NCBI RefSeq assembly: GCF_004114995.1
Contig: NZ_SDJP01000021.1
Location: 1-59,019, forward strand
DNA: 59,019 bases
Direction: 5' to 3'
From: Halorubrum amylolyticum
GTDB taxonomy: Archaea; Halobacteriota; Halobacteria; Halobacteriales; Haloferacaceae
The translations under genes and the position numbers were made by a program. The notes under the pieces are model-generated. The model ran no database searches. It saw nothing but the letters and a program-made list of their open reading frames with translations, and was not told where the DNA came from. Shown here piece by piece: positions 16,341 to 25,261 of this stretch (the stretch's first letter is position 1; each line of letters begins with the position of its first letter).

Positions 16341-16667
16341 ATGTCTGCTATCACGGTCCTCAGCGCTGGAATCGCCGCGCTCCTCGCCGCGGTCGCGGCC
16401 GCGCTCGTCCACCGCGATGCCGAGGCGGTCGGCGTCGACCTCGGATCGCCGCTCCTGTGGGCCGCCTTCGTCCTCGTCACGTCCGGCGTCGCCGGGATCA
16501 CCGCCCTTCTCGTCCCCGACGCGCCGATCCCCGGCGTGCTCGTGGTCGCGGCGCTGGGGCCGCTGTTGTACCTCCTCGAACGCGACGACTCGATACACGG
16601 CGACGACCCGGCGGACCCGACGCGGCTCCCGAGCGACGGGGAGGACGCGGACCGGCCGGACGAGTGA
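16341..16667 (+). CDS. Small integral membrane protein
   Basis: The 108-residue protein starts at ATG 16341 with [20 protein letters not shown] and has three predicted hydrophobic helices (about residues 3-22, 36-57 and 63-80), then a charged tail of about 28 residues. An ACCCTTTTTCGC T-rich stretch lies about 30 nt before the start. It follows the membrane ferredoxin by 110 bp on the same strand. No family was recognised. Confidence 0.65.
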   Translation: MSAITVLSAGIAALLAAVAAALVHRDAEAVGVDLGSPLLWAAFVLVTSGVAGITALLVPDAPIPGVLVVAALGPLLYLLERDDSIHGDDPADPTRLPSDGEDADRPDE

Positions 16668-16773
16668 CCGCCCCACCGATTCCAGACGGATCGACGATGA
16701 TACAGTTCCTTTCTCGCTTTTGCCGTGCTCTCAAACCGCAAGCTTCCATAGGCTCGGCCGCGAAGGTTCGGTG

Positions 16774-17100
16774 ATGAGCGACGAGAGCCTCGCGGACCGG
16801 GTCGAGGAGTGGATGGTCGGACAGATGCCGATCATCCAGATGCACGGCGGAACGAGCGTCGTGCGCGAGGCGGACGCCGAGACCGGCGAGGTCGTCGTCG
16901 AGCTCGGCGGCACCTGCTCCGGGTGCGGCATCTCGAACATCACCGCCGACAACATCCGCCGCGACCTGATCATGGACTTCGACGAGGTGGAGAACGTGAC
17001 GGTCCGAACCGCCTCCTCCGGCGATCAGGGCGCCTCAACCGTCGAAGGGGGCCGCGGCGGCGAGCTCAAACACGAGACCGAGTCCGCGAACCACTTTTAA
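16774..17100 (+). CDS. NifU C-terminal-domain Fe-S cluster scaffold/carrier
   Basis: The 108-residue protein has the Nfu domain with the CxxC motif TCSGCGIS near residues 48-55, preceded by VVVELGG and followed by [12 protein letters not shown]. NifU-C proteins receive a 4Fe-4S or 2Fe-2S cluster from the SUF system and pass it to apo-proteins. It lies 107 bp after the small membrane protein and near a 2Fe-2S ferredoxin, which fits a role in Fe-S maturation, though co-transcription is not certain. The last 25 residues are polar and hydrophilic. Confidence 0.9.
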   Translation: MSDESLADRVEEWMVGQMPIIQMHGGTSVVREADAETGEVVVELGGTCSGCGISNITADNIRRDLIMDFDEVENVTVRTASSGDQGASTVEGGRGGELKHETESANHF

Positions 17101-17160
17101 GACATCCCGGCCCGGAGCGCCGTCTCCGGCGTCTCCTCCTACTCCCCGTCGACCTCCTCC

Positions 17161-18627
17161 CTACAGCGCGTTCTCCAGCGCCGACGCCACGCTCCGCGCC
17201 TTCTCCGCCAGCGGCTCCGGAACCGTTCCGGCGGCCTCCGCCTCCCGAAGCTCGTCGTCGTCGACGCGCTCGACGGTCCCGTCGGGGCGTTTCACCACGT
17301 CGACGTGGAGGTCCACGTAGCGGGCGGCGTCCGGGAACACCTCCACGGGGGTACAGATGTTGACGTAGGTCCCGCGCACCGTCCCGTCGCGCCCGCGGTA
17401 CGTCGTCGGGTACCACCAGCGGCCCTCCTTCAGGCTCGTCTCCGCCACGTCGCCGGCCTCGCGGGGCACGTCCAGCCCGTCGTAGGTGCCGCCGCCGGTC
17501 ATCTCCCGTTCGACCGTGACCGAGCCGTCGGCGTCGACCGCGGTTACCGCCGCCTCGCCCAGCGTGATCAGCCGCCCGTCGGGCTTGCCGTGGTCGAGCC
17601 GGAGCGCGTCGCCCTCGGCCGGGCCGAACGCGTCCGTCACGACCCCGAACGGGAACGCGGCGTCCGCGTCGGGCTCGCAGAGCGCCTCCGCGAGGTCGAC
17701 GCCGGCGGACGCGTCCGCCGACCCCGCCTTCACGCGGTGGTGGCCCGGCATCGTCGCGGTCGCCTCGCGGCGCCGGTCGTCGAGCGCGAACCGGCTCTCG
17801 CGGCCGAACCAGGCCCAGAAGCCGGCGTTCGGGGTCGCCAGCGGCTCGTCGCGAACGGGGTCCGACCCGTCGAGGACGCCGACGCCCCCGGCCGCGTCAA
17901 CGGCGGCGTCGAGCCCGTCCGCGGCCGCGACCGCCCGGTCCAGTCCGGCCTGCAGCTCCTCGGTGTCCGCGTCGACCGCGGGCGGCTTCCAGACGGCGCG
18001 CCACCCCTCCGGCGGCTCCAGCCCGAGCAGGTCGAGCATCCCCGAAAGCTCCCGGGCGGCCTCGTCGTTCCGCACGTCGACGCGGGTTCCGGAGCCCGGT
18101 TCGAGCGCGACGAGCCCGCCGCCCGCCCGCAGCGCCCCGTCCAGCTCGGGGCGGCGGTCCGTCCACGGCGCCGCGGACTCGCGGACCTGCACCCGGACCG
18201 GGTCGCCCGTCTCGACCCGGTCGTCGACGCCTCCGTACGGGAGGTACCCCTCGGCGGTCTCGGCGGAGCCCCCCGCGGCGGTCCCGGCGTCCCCGACGCG
18301 AAGCCGCACCACCGCGCCCCCGCCGAGCGTCTCGGTCACCTCGCCGTCGAGGACGGTCCCGGGCGGGGTCGGGTCGGTCCACGCCAGCGCGTCGAGGCCG
18401 GCGTCGGTCAGGAGGTCGCGGAGCGACCCCACCGCGTCCGGGTCGCCGTGGACGCCGACGCCCTGTCGGTCGTCTGTCGTCGCGATCCGAACGTCGGGCG
18501 GTTCGCTCCCGAATTCGGCGTCGAAGCGCCGCCGGATCGGCGCCGACGCGTCGACGACTTCGTGGCCCGCGTCCAGTAGGGTCTCGGTGAGCGCCGTCGC
18601 GTAGATGCCGCGGACGCGGGCCTTCAT
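17161..18627 (-). CDS. FAU-1-type probable ribonuclease (RNase E/G-like plus DUF402)
   Basis: The 488-residue protein begins MKARVRGIYATALTETLL, as FAU-1 proteins do, contains an S1-like/RNase E-like part (about residues 60-150, with LDGEVTETLGGGAVVRLRVG), a middle region with PEGWRAVWKPP, and a C-terminal DUF402 domain (ITLGEAAVTAVDADGSVTVE through the YVDLHVDVVKRPDGTVERVD segment). Pyrococcus FAU-1 binds AU-rich RNA and an orthologue processes pre-5S rRNA. Its start codon overlaps the stop of the upstream 140-residue gene, so the two genes are translationally coupled. Confidence 0.85.
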   Translation of the reverse strand: MKARVRGIYATALTETLLDAGHEVVDASAPIRRRFDAEFGSEPPDVRIATTDDRQGVGVHGDPDAVGSLRDLLTDAGLDALAWTDPTPPGTVLDGEVTETLGGGAVVRLRVGDAGTAAGGSAETAEGYLPYGGVDDRVETGDPVRVQVRESAAPWTDRRPELDGALRAGGGLVALEPGSGTRVDVRNDEAARELSGMLDLLGLEPPEGWRAVWKPPAVDADTEELQAGLDRAVAAADGLDAAVDAAGGVGVLDGSDPVRDEPLATPNAGFWAWFGRESRFALDDRRREATATMPGHHRVKAGSADASAGVDLAEALCEPDADAAFPFGVVTDAFGPAEGDALRLDHGKPDGRLITLGEAAVTAVDADGSVTVEREMTGGGTYDGLDVPREAGDVAETSLKEGRWWYPTTYRGRDGTVRGTYVNICTPVEVFPDAARYVDLHVDVVKRPDGTVERVDDDELREAEAAGTVPEPLAEKARSVASALENAL

Positions 18628-19046
18628 AGCTCGTTCGAGTCGCGCGCGAACCGGACGCGGTCGTGGACGGTCGCGCCGAGCGAGAGTTCGACGAGGGCGG
18701 GGGTCTCGCGGGTATCCTCTCCCTCGTCGTCGCCTTCGGCCTCCGCGGTCCGCAACACCCGCCCGCCCTCCACCGGGACGCCCCAGCCGTCGAGCGAGAG
18801 GTAGCCGCGGAGGTCGCTCCCGTGAGTGAACAGGTCGACATCTGCGGTCGCGTGCTCCTGTCTGTCCGTCGCGCTGTGTGCCATCTCCATGTCGGAGTGG
18901 TAGGGGCCGGCCGGCTCGAAGAACTCCCGGAGGCGGTCGGCGTCCTCGTCGACCAGCTCGGCGACCCGGTCGGACGCGGCCGCGATCGCGTCCGCGTCGA
19001 GCCACGCCTCGCGGAGGGCTCGTTGGGTCCGTGCGTCGAAGTGCAT
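18624..19046 (-). CDS. Conserved haloarchaeal hypothetical protein
   Basis: The 140-residue protein starts MHFDARTQRALREAWLDADA and is highly acidic, with no predicted membrane segment. Features seen are a helical N-terminal half and a beta-rich middle (GYLSLDGWGVPVEGGRVLR). The only histidines of note are in FFEPAGPYHSDMEMAHSAT. It overlaps the FAU-1 ribonuclease gene by four bases, so a related function in RNA metabolism is possible, but this is inference from context. Confidence 0.65.
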   Translation of the reverse strand: MHFDARTQRALREAWLDADAIAAASDRVAELVDEDADRLREFFEPAGPYHSDMEMAHSATDRQEHATADVDLFTHGSDLRGYLSLDGWGVPVEGGRVLRTAEAEGDDEGEDTRETPALVELSLGATVHDRVRFARDSNEL

Positions 19047-19143
19047 ACCCTCCCTTCGGCCGCGGCGGCTTCAATCCTGTCGGGTCGTCGCGGCGCCCCC
19101 AATCCCGCCACGGCTTAAGTCACCCCGGTCCGAACCCGGTGAC

Positions 19144-20154
19144 ATGCCATCTCGGTCGGACCCGGTCGAGTCGCGCGCCGACGACGACCGCGACCTCTAC
19201 GACATCGCCACGTGGGAGGAGCGCACCTCCCTCGACGGGCTCTCCGTCGCGTTACACTGGCTCATCACCCGGTCGGCGAAGGCGCTCGTCGTCTTCGTCG
19301 CGCTCCTCGCGCTCCTCGCGCTCCTCGGGTCGTTCGGGCTCGGGCTCGTCTTCGACCCGGCGGTCGCGGTGCTCGTCGGGCTCTCCGCGGTCCCCGCGCT
19401 CGGGCTCGCCGCGTACGTGTACGTCTCCGACGTGACCACCGGGGAGCCGCTCTCGCTGCTTGTGGCGACGTTCCTGCTGTCGATCCTTACTGCGACGTTC
19501 GCGGCGATCCTCAACAGCGTCGCGCAGCCGTACTTCGAGCCGCTCGGGTTCCCCGGGCTCGTCGTCTTCTTCTTCGTGATCGTCGGCCCGATCGAGGAAT
19601 CGGTGAAGCTGCTCGCGGTCCGGCTGTACGCGTACACCGACGACCGGTTCGACGCGGTCATCGACGGCGCGGTGTACGGCGCGATCGCCGGGCTCGGGTT
19701 CGTCGTCATCGAGAACCTGGTGTACATCGCGCAGACCGTCGAGCTGGGCGAGCTGTCGCTCGGTCTCGCGGCTCTCGGCGCGGGCGACGGAATCGCGGCG
19801 CTCCGCGCGCTCGCCGGCCCGGGACACGTCATCTACTCCGCGTTCGCGGGGTACTACCTCGGGCTCGCCAAGTTCAACCCCGAGCACCGCGGGCCGATCG
19901 TCGTGAAGGGGCTCGTCATCGCGGCCGCGATCCACGCGCTGTACAACTCGCTCGTCGGGCCGGTCACCACCGTGCTCTCGCTGGCGACCGGGCTCCCGCA
20001 GGTCGCCGCGCTGTTCGTCTTCGTGATCCTGTTTCAGGGCGCGTTCGGCTACGTCCTCTTACGGAAGCTCCGCCGGTACCGGGACGCGTACGTCGAGACG
20101 CGGGACGCGGTCGATCCGGACGTCGAGCCCGAACTGACTGAGTTCGAAGACTGA
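19144..20154 (+). CDS. PrsW-type intramembrane metalloprotease
   Basis: This 336-residue protein has about eight hydrophobic segments from residue 46 on and the PrsW (CAAX-protease-related) motifs in order: GPIEESVK (Glu151-Glu152), GFVVIEN (Glu190, Asn191), GHVIYS (His228) and AIHALYN (His264, Asn268). These are the residues expected to bind zinc or catalyse. Bacterial PrsW cleaves an anti-sigma factor; archaea lack sigma factors, so the substrate here must be another membrane protein. The gene stands alone with a GCTTAAGT TATA-like box about 27-33 nt upstream (leaderless). Confidence 0.88.
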   Translation: MPSRSDPVESRADDDRDLYDIATWEERTSLDGLSVALHWLITRSAKALVVFVALLALLALLGSFGLGLVFDPAVAVLVGLSAVPALGLAAYVYVSDVTTGEPLSLLVATFLLSILTATFAAILNSVAQPYFEPLGFPGLVVFFFVIVGPIEESVKLLAVRLYAYTDDRFDAVIDGAVYGAIAGLGFVVIENLVYIAQTVELGELSLGLAALGAGDGIAALRALAGPGHVIYSAFAGYYLGLAKFNPEHRGPIVVKGLVIAAAIHALYNSLVGPVTTVLSLATGLPQVAALFVFVILFQGAFGYVLLRKLRRYRDAYVETRDAVDPDVEPELTEFED

Positions 20155-20225
20155 TCGGATCTCTGCCGGTCTCTCTCCCGATCCGCCTCCTCGCCTCCTC
20201 GCCTCGGCTCTCCCCGACCCACCGC

Positions 20226-21206
20226 TCACCCCGGCGGCGACTCCACCCGCGACCGGTCGCCCGTGCCGCCGGTGAGCGCGCTCGCGAGCGCCCCCTTCAC
20301 CACCACCTCGTCGCCGAGTTCGGTGAGCCGCACCTCGGGGACGTTGATGAACACCATCTCGGCTAGCTTCTCGCGGATCGGGTCGAGCACCCGCTCGGGG
20401 TTGTTGAGCGCGACCGCGCCGCCGACGCTCACGACCAGCGGGGCGTACGCGTGGATCACGTTCGCGACGCCCATCGCGTTCCAGTGGGCGACCTGCTCGA
20501 TCACGTGGTCGGCGAAGGTGTCCTCGCCGGCCGCGCCGAACACGTCGACCGCGGAGAAGTCGGGGTCCTCGATCGGGAGCGAGGTCTCGATCGGGTCCTC
20601 CTCGTGGAGTTCGCGGGCGTACTTCGGGATGTTGTTGCCAGAGCAGTACCCCTCCCAGTGGCCGTCGTGGCCGCACCCGCAGGTCATGAAGCCGTGCGGA
20701 TCGACGGTCATGTGACCGACCTCGCCGGCGTTGCCGTCCCATCCCGAGAGCACGTTGCCGTCGACGGCGACGCCCGCGCCGATCCCCGAGGAGATGGTGA
20801 GGTACACCATGTCGTCGGGGTTGCGCTCGGCGTGGAACCGCTCGCCGATGACCCCCGCGATGGTGTCGTTGTGGAGGTGTACCTCGTCGGTGTCCAACAG
20901 CTGCGAGACCGGCCCGACGAGGGGGATACGCTCGACGGTATCCGGGAGGTTCGCCGGCCCCTGCACGACCCCGGCGGCCAGATCGAGGGGGCCGATAGAG
21001 CCGATCCCGGCCGCGACGACCGCGGTCGGGTCGATTCCGGCGTCTTCGCACGCGCCGCGGATCACGCCGAGAACGGCTTCGGTGACCGCGATCCCGTTCG
21101 GCCCGCGCGGGGTCCCTCGCGAGTCGGACCCGAGGACGGTCGCGGTCTCGTCGCCGACGACCGCCCGGACGTTGGTCGCTCCGAGGTCGACGCCCACGTA
21201 GTACAT
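20226..21206 (-). CDS. ROK family sugar kinase (glucokinase-like)
   Basis: The 326-residue protein has the ROK signatures: phosphate-binding GVDLGATNVR (residues 5-14), AGIGSIGPLD near 68, the catalytic-Asp region HLHNDTIAG near 115, SSGIGAGV near 140, and the zinc-binding CGCGHDGHWEGYCSG near 175-190, preceded by GEVGHM. ROK kinases phosphorylate glucose or other hexoses with ATP. The short C-terminal tail is low-complexity. It has its own TATA-like CACTTAAG upstream and lies head to tail with the UspA gene. Confidence 0.9.
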   Translation of the reverse strand: MYYVGVDLGATNVRAVVGDETATVLGSDSRGTPRGPNGIAVTEAVLGVIRGACEDAGIDPTAVVAAGIGSIGPLDLAAGVVQGPANLPDTVERIPLVGPVSQLLDTDEVHLHNDTIAGVIGERFHAERNPDDMVYLTISSGIGAGVAVDGNVLSGWDGNAGEVGHMTVDPHGFMTCGCGHDGHWEGYCSGNNIPKYARELHEEDPIETSLPIEDPDFSAVDVFGAAGEDTFADHVIEQVAHWNAMGVANVIHAYAPLVVSVGGAVALNNPERVLDPIREKLAEMVFINVPEVRLTELGDEVVVKGALASALTGGTGDRSRVESPPG

Positions 21207-21303
21207 CGGGTAAAACGGCGACCCGGTATCACTTAAGCGGGACGCTTCGGGGGACGGGATCGCCGCCGGCGACCGCGCCCCCGGTCGTATTCGATGGCGC
21301 TCT

Positions 21304-21756
21304 TTACTCCGAGCGCACGAACGTCACCGGGCACGGCGACGAGAGGATGACCTCTTGGGCGACGCTTCCGAAGACGGCCTTCCCGGTCGGCGACCGGCTG
21401 CGCCCGCCCACGACGACGCGGTCGGCGTCGACCGCCGACGCCGCCTCGACGACCTCGTCGGCGTGATCGCCGACCGCGCCGCGGACCGTGTGCGACACGC
21501 CGGCCTCGGTGAGCGCCTTCGAGAGCGCCCGCGTGGTCGTGTGTCGCTCGGCGACGGCGTCGGGGGTCGACCCCTCGCTCGACTCGTCGACGCCCAGCCG
21601 CGACCTGACCTCGTCGAACTCCTCGTCGGTGAACACGTGGGTCAAGACGACCTCGGCGCCCGCGGGCTCGGCCACCGCGACGGCCTCCTCCGCAAGGCGC
21701 TCGGTTCGCTCTTCGTCTTCCGTTCCGACCGCCAGCATGACTGTCTCGATGCTCAT
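21304..21756 (-). CDS. UspA-type universal stress protein
   Basis: The 150-residue protein is a single Usp domain: N-terminal ETVMLAVGTEDEERTERLAE, then ADRVVVGGRSRSPTGKAVFGS, which is the ATP-binding G-2X-G-9X-GS-type signature, and the C-terminal CPVTFVR. ATP-binding Usp proteins bind nucleotides and act in stress responses. GTTTTAA (complement of 21781-21787) is a TATA box 25-31 nt upstream of the ATG, so the transcript is probably leaderless. Confidence 0.92.
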   Translation of the reverse strand: MSIETVMLAVGTEDEERTERLAEEAVAVAEPAGAEVVLTHVFTDEEFDEVRSRLGVDESSEGSTPDAVAERHTTTRALSKALTEAGVSHTVRGAVGDHADEVVEAASAVDADRVVVGGRSRSPTGKAVFGSVAQEVILSSPCPVTFVRSE

Positions 21757-21902
21757 ACTTCCCTTTCACCCCCTGACAACTTAAAACCACCGGGCAATTA
21801 ACTCGGTTCTGAATAAATTTTTCTACCGATCGATTCTGACACTCATCCGACCGACGGTGTCGCCGCTCGCGACATCGACCTGTCGAAAAGCGAAATCGCC
21901 GT

Positions 21903-22286
21903 TCAGTAGTCGGGCGCGTCGTCCTCGACTTCGCGCTTTAGCGAGTCGCGCCGGGACTTCGCGTCGCGGTCCGTCGCCTCCAGTAAGAACTCGTTTTTCG
22001 CGTCGACCGCGGCGGCGGCGGCGTCGGCGTTCCCCTCCGCGATCACGTCCTCGGCGGGGCGCTCCTCGAAGTGGACCGCCAGCTTGTCCTTCTTGCTGCC
22101 GTACTCGGCCGCGCCGGCCACGATGCGATCGAACACGGGATTGTCGGGGTCCTCGACGACGTACAGCTCGTGGCCCTGCCACTCCTCCGTGTCGGTGATC
22201 TCGCCGAAGTACTCCTCGACGGAGCCTTTCAGGTCGGGCATGCGGTCGTCCAGATGCTCACCGCGGCGCATCTTGTACTCCTTCAT
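21903..22286 (-). CDS. DUF5611 family haloarchaeal protein
   Basis: The 127-residue protein starts MKEYKMRRGEHLDDRMPDL and ends in a basic/acidic mixed helix (RDAKSRRDSLKREVEDDAP). The middle holds a LYVVEDPDNPVFDRIVAG block and a KKDKLAVHFEERPAEDV block. It matches my recollection of the DUF5611 family, which is conserved in haloarchaea and of unknown function. The ATG at 22286 is used; upstream in-frame sequence is Arg-rich and lacks family resemblance. Confidence 0.8.
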   Translation of the reverse strand: MKEYKMRRGEHLDDRMPDLKGSVEEYFGEITDTEEWQGHELYVVEDPDNPVFDRIVAGAAEYGSKKDKLAVHFEERPAEDVIAEGNADAAAAAVDAKNEFLLEATDRDAKSRRDSLKREVEDDAPDY

Positions 22287-22411
22287 GCCGCGTTCGTTCG
22301 ACAGGGGGCCGTAAACCAGTTTCGTCACGGGGTCTTCGCCCGGTTTGCCGGCGGTTCGAAATCGCCGGTCGGGGGAACGCCCGGGGACGGAGAACCGGCG
22401 ACGGTCCGCCC

Positions 22412-23566
22412 TCAGAGCGGTCGCTCGTCGACGTACCCGCGCTTGCACTCCGGACAGATGTCGCCCGCGCGCATGGAACTGCCGTCGGCGACGCGTGTCA
22501 TCTCGCACTCGGGGCAGTAGAACTCCGTCGTCACCTCCGAGGTCGACGTTTCGAGATCAGGGCTGTCGCCGCGGGTGATCCCGACGCCCTCGTCGGCCGC
22601 GCCGCCGGTTCCGGCCCCGCGGTCCGCCTCGCCCCCCGGCGCGGGCGCCTCGACGTACTCGGCGTCCTCGTCGTCGGCCGGCGGGTCGGCGGCCTCCGGC
22701 GTGAGCCCTCCGCCGAACTCCACGTCGCCCGCGTCGCTCTCGCCGATCTCGGCGCTGAACCCCTCGTCCTCGCCGCCGTGTTCGGGCCACGGGCTCGGCC
22801 CCCCGTCGTCTCCCGCCGACTCCTCCACGTCCGGCCACGCGCCGTGCTCGCGGTCGTCCGCGGCTTCGCCCTCCTCGTCGAGGATCACGCCGTCGTCGGT
22901 CTCCGCGCGCTCCTCCTCGGCGGGCGCGTCCGCCGCCTCGGCCTCCGGGTACGCCGCGTACTCGCCCTCGTCGCGTTCGAGGCCGTCGCCGGCGTCGCCA
23001 CCGCGGTCCCCGCCGCCGCCCGCGCTCGACGACCCCTCGTCGATCAGCTCCGCTCCGCCGTCGTCGTCGGCCGCGTTCGCCTCCACGTCCGCTTCCGCCG
23101 TCGACGCGGTCGGGCCGTCCGGCTCCGCCTCCGGTGTCCCGGCGTCGGTCGCACCGGGCGCGCCGGGGCCGTCGGTCGCGGCGTCGTCGGCCTCGGAACC
23201 GTCGTCGATGATCACGGCGTCGTCGCCGCCGTCGTCGCCGAGTCCCGCGGCGTCCGCGGCCGCCGTCCCCGAGTCGGCTCCGACCTCGACGCCCTCCGGA
23301 CCGGCGCCCTCGACCCCGGTCATCGGGGCCTCGCGGTCCGAGTCGGCGTCGGGTCCCGTCCGCCCGTCGCCCGCGGCGGTGGCCTCGTCGGTCAGCTGTT
23401 CCATCGTCGTGACCTCGGTGTTCTCGCTGACCACCTGCGTCTCGCCGCAGCGAGCGCAAGTCTTCACCTCGGTGACGGTGGTGACGACCTCGTTCCCGTC
23501 CTCCTCGCGCTCGCGCCGCAGTTCGGGCTCGTCAAAATCATGCCCGAGCAGACACCTGAGTCCCAT
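22412..23566 (-). CDS. Two-zinc-ribbon protein with a long acidic linker
   Basis: The 384-residue protein has an N-terminal ribbon-like segment (MGLRCLLGHDFDEPELRRER with CARCGETQ near residue 37) and a C-terminal zinc ribbon (FYCPECEMTR then GDICPECKRGY, ending the protein). Between them lie about 270 residues dominated by Asp, Glu, Gly and Ala with no visible fold. Such architecture is seen in haloarchaeal DUF7093-type proteins; the role is unknown but DNA, RNA or protein contact through the ribbons is plausible. The N-terminal ribbon's second Cys pair is not evident. Confidence 0.7.
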   Translation of the reverse strand: MGLRCLLGHDFDEPELRREREEDGNEVVTTVTEVKTCARCGETQVVSENTEVTTMEQLTDEATAAGDGRTGPDADSDREAPMTGVEGAGPEGVEVGADSGTAAADAAGLGDDGGDDAVIIDDGSEADDAATDGPGAPGATDAGTPEAEPDGPTASTAEADVEANAADDDGGAELIDEGSSSAGGGGDRGGDAGDGLERDEGEYAAYPEAEAADAPAEEERAETDDGVILDEEGEAADDREHGAWPDVEESAGDDGGPSPWPEHGGEDEGFSAEIGESDAGDVEFGGGLTPEAADPPADDEDAEYVEAPAPGGEADRGAGTGGAADEGVGITRGDSPDLETSTSEVTTEFYCPECEMTRVADGSSMRAGDICPECKRGYVDERPL

Positions 23567-23760
23567 TACGCTTCACCTGCGGTTCCGAGGGTAAAAAACG
23601 CCCCGTCCGGCGTCCGACGCCCGGCAGACGGGATTCGCGTCGGATCGCGAGCACTCCGTCCCCGTCCGTGCGACGATCCGGCCGCGCCGTCCGACGGTTC
23701 TCTTCTGGCTGCCGTCCCCGACGATTCTTTGTGGCTCGGTCACGTACCGCCCGGTTGTCC

Positions 23761-24075
23761 ATGCCGACCGTATCCTACCAAGGCGAGGAGATCGAGTGCG
23801 AGGAGGGAGAGATCCTCCGCGACGTGCTCAGGGAGGCCGGCCTCTCGGTGTACAACGGCCGGGCCGAGCAGCTCAACTGCCGCGGAATGGGGTCGTGCGG
23901 CTCCTGCGCCGTGCAGGTCGACGGCGAGGTCAGCGAGCCCGGGAGAAAGGAGACGGCTCGCCTCTGGGCCCCTCCGCACCACCCGAGCCACGACGTGCGC
24001 CTCGCGTGTCAGGTCCGCGTCGAGGGCGACGTCGAGGTGACGAAGGGTCGCGGGTTCTTCGGCCAGCACGTCTGA
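23761..24075 (+). CDS. Soluble 2Fe-2S ferredoxin
   Basis: The 104-residue protein is a compact 2Fe-2S ferredoxin: YQGEEIECEEGEILRDVL at the N-terminus, the cluster motif LNCRGMGSCGSCAVQV (CX5CX2C near residues 40-48) and a fourth Cys in RLACQVRVEGD near 82. It lacks the membrane helix and the haloarchaeal N-terminal insertion of the ferredoxin at 15628, so the two are not recent duplicates. A TATA-like sequence ACGATTCTTTG lies 30-40 nt upstream of the ATG. Partner enzymes are not encoded nearby. Confidence 0.9.
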   Translation: MPTVSYQGEEIECEEGEILRDVLREAGLSVYNGRAEQLNCRGMGSCGSCAVQVDGEVSEPGRKETARLWAPPHHPSHDVRLACQVRVEGDVEVTKGRGFFGQHV

Positions 24076-24272
24076 CCCCTCGATCGTCGAACGCGGCCGA
24101 GGCTCGTCGCCGCGAACCGCTCTCCCCCGCTCGGCGGGTCGACGGCAGCGGCGCTCGGTGTCGTGATAAGAACCCGCATCGGACGTGAATCCGGGGGCGG
24201 GCAGAAGTCTCGTTGTCGCGTGTCAGAGTCGCGTTCGGCGTCAGCCGGACCGACCCACCGTATCGGATCGGC

Positions 24273-24467
24273 TTACTGCCGAACGACGTTGGACGCGCGC
24301 GGCCCCTTGGGCGAGGACTCGATGTCGAACTCGAGCTCCTGGCCCTCTTCGAGGTCCGGCCCTTCGACGTCTTCCATGTGGAAGAACACGTCGTCGTCAG
24401 CGTCGTCAGTCTCAATAAATCCGTAGCCGCCAGTGTCGTTGAAGAAATCAACCTTTCCGGTCGCCAT
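24273..24467 (-). CDS. Cold-shock domain protein (CspA-like)
   Basis: The 64-residue protein is a single cold-shock domain: ATGKVDFFNDTGGYGFIETD with the RNP1-like GYGFIE, then DVFFHMEDVEG with RNP2-like VFFH, and a final PRASNVV. It binds single-stranded RNA or DNA and acts as an RNA chaperone. CCTTATC (complement of 24495-24501) is a TATA box about 28-34 nt before the ATG at 24467. It is monocistronic. Confidence 0.96.
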   Translation of the reverse strand: MATGKVDFFNDTGGYGFIETDDADDDVFFHMEDVEGPDLEEGQELEFDIESSPKGPRASNVVRQ

Positions 24468-24737
24468 TGCATCCCAGCGGACGCACCCTCGGGGGATAAG
24501 GATTGCGAGTGTACAGTTACCACGGGCGTTGCCGGATATTGTTCCCACAACGTTTGCTCATCCAGACGATCGGTGACCGTACACGCGGTCTCACGGAGAA
24601 AAGAACGACCGATATGGCGATTCAGGGACGGAAACACTCCGAAGCAGAGATTCGATCTCTCGGGAGACGCGGTGGTCGGCGGCGCCCACGGACCGCCGAC
24701 CCGACGCTTATGTTCGACCGCGCCGAACCGCCTCGCC

Positions 24738-24863
24738 GTGTTCCGACTCCTCCGCGAGAACGGGCCGGCGCTGCTCGTGCCGGCGGCGTGGCTCGTCGTC
24801 GCCGCGACGGTGCTCGACGCCGGGCAGACGGCGGGCATTCTCGACGCCACGTTGCGGTACTGA
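24738..24863 (+). CDS. Possible small membrane protein (41 residues)
   Basis: A GTG at 24738 starts 41 codons: MFRLLRENGPALLVPAAWL, a hydrophobic helix (LLVPAAWLVVAATVL), then a short polar end with LDATLRY. An ACGCTTATGTT TATA-like sequence lies about 30 nt upstream, as for leaderless genes. The basic N-terminus and a single helix are typical of haloarchaeal small membrane proteins, but coding status is not certain. Confidence 0.45.
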   Translation: MFRLLRENGPALLVPAAWLVVAATVLDAGQTAGILDATLRY

Positions 24864-24952
24864 GCGCTCTCGCTCTCGCCCTCCCCCTCGTCCGAGACAG
24901 CGTGGTGTGAGATCACCCCACACTATCTCCCGCTGCGGTCCGTACGGTCCGT

Positions 24953-25261
24953 ATGGTCGACCCCGGACTCCTCTACCTCGCGGTCATCGGTATGCTCCTG
25001 CTCGTCGCGTTGGGCCTCGGGGTCCGCGTTCTCCGGGGTATCGTCGGCGACGCGCGCGAGATCCGCCGCAAGCGTCGGTCCGGAGAGCTGGAGCCGTACG
25101 CGGAAGACGAGGAGTACGATCGGGTGCCCCGCGATCCGGCGGAGGGCGACGGCGAGCGCGGCGGGACGGCCTCGACGACGTGCCCGCAGTGCGGGGCGGA
25201 CAACGACGCCGCGTTCGACTACTGCCGCCGCTGCGCGTCGCCGCTCCGGCCCGGCGGGTGA
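24953..25261 (+). CDS. Membrane-anchored zinc-ribbon protein
   Basis: The 102-residue protein has an N-terminal transmembrane helix (about residues 5-27, GLLYLAVIGMLLLVALGLGV), a charged linker, and a C-terminal zinc ribbon (TTCPQCGADND then YCRRCASPLRP; CxxC pairs near residues 77-80 and 92-95). Such short membrane-zinc-ribbon proteins are frequent in haloarchaea and of unknown role. Its last 14 codons overlap the 3' end of the convergent DoxX-like gene. Confidence 0.75.
   Translation: MVDPGLLYLAVIGMLLLVALGLGVRVLRGIVGDAREIRRKRRSGELEPYAEDEEYDRVPRDPAEGDGERGGTASTTCPQCGADNDAAFDYCRRCASPLRPGG

Noticed and set aside
24503..24910. A 135-codon frame upstream of the zinc-ribbon membrane protein gene
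   Set aside because: It is Arg-rich without recognisable motifs, has no plausible start near a promoter, and overlaps the better candidate small frame at 24738.
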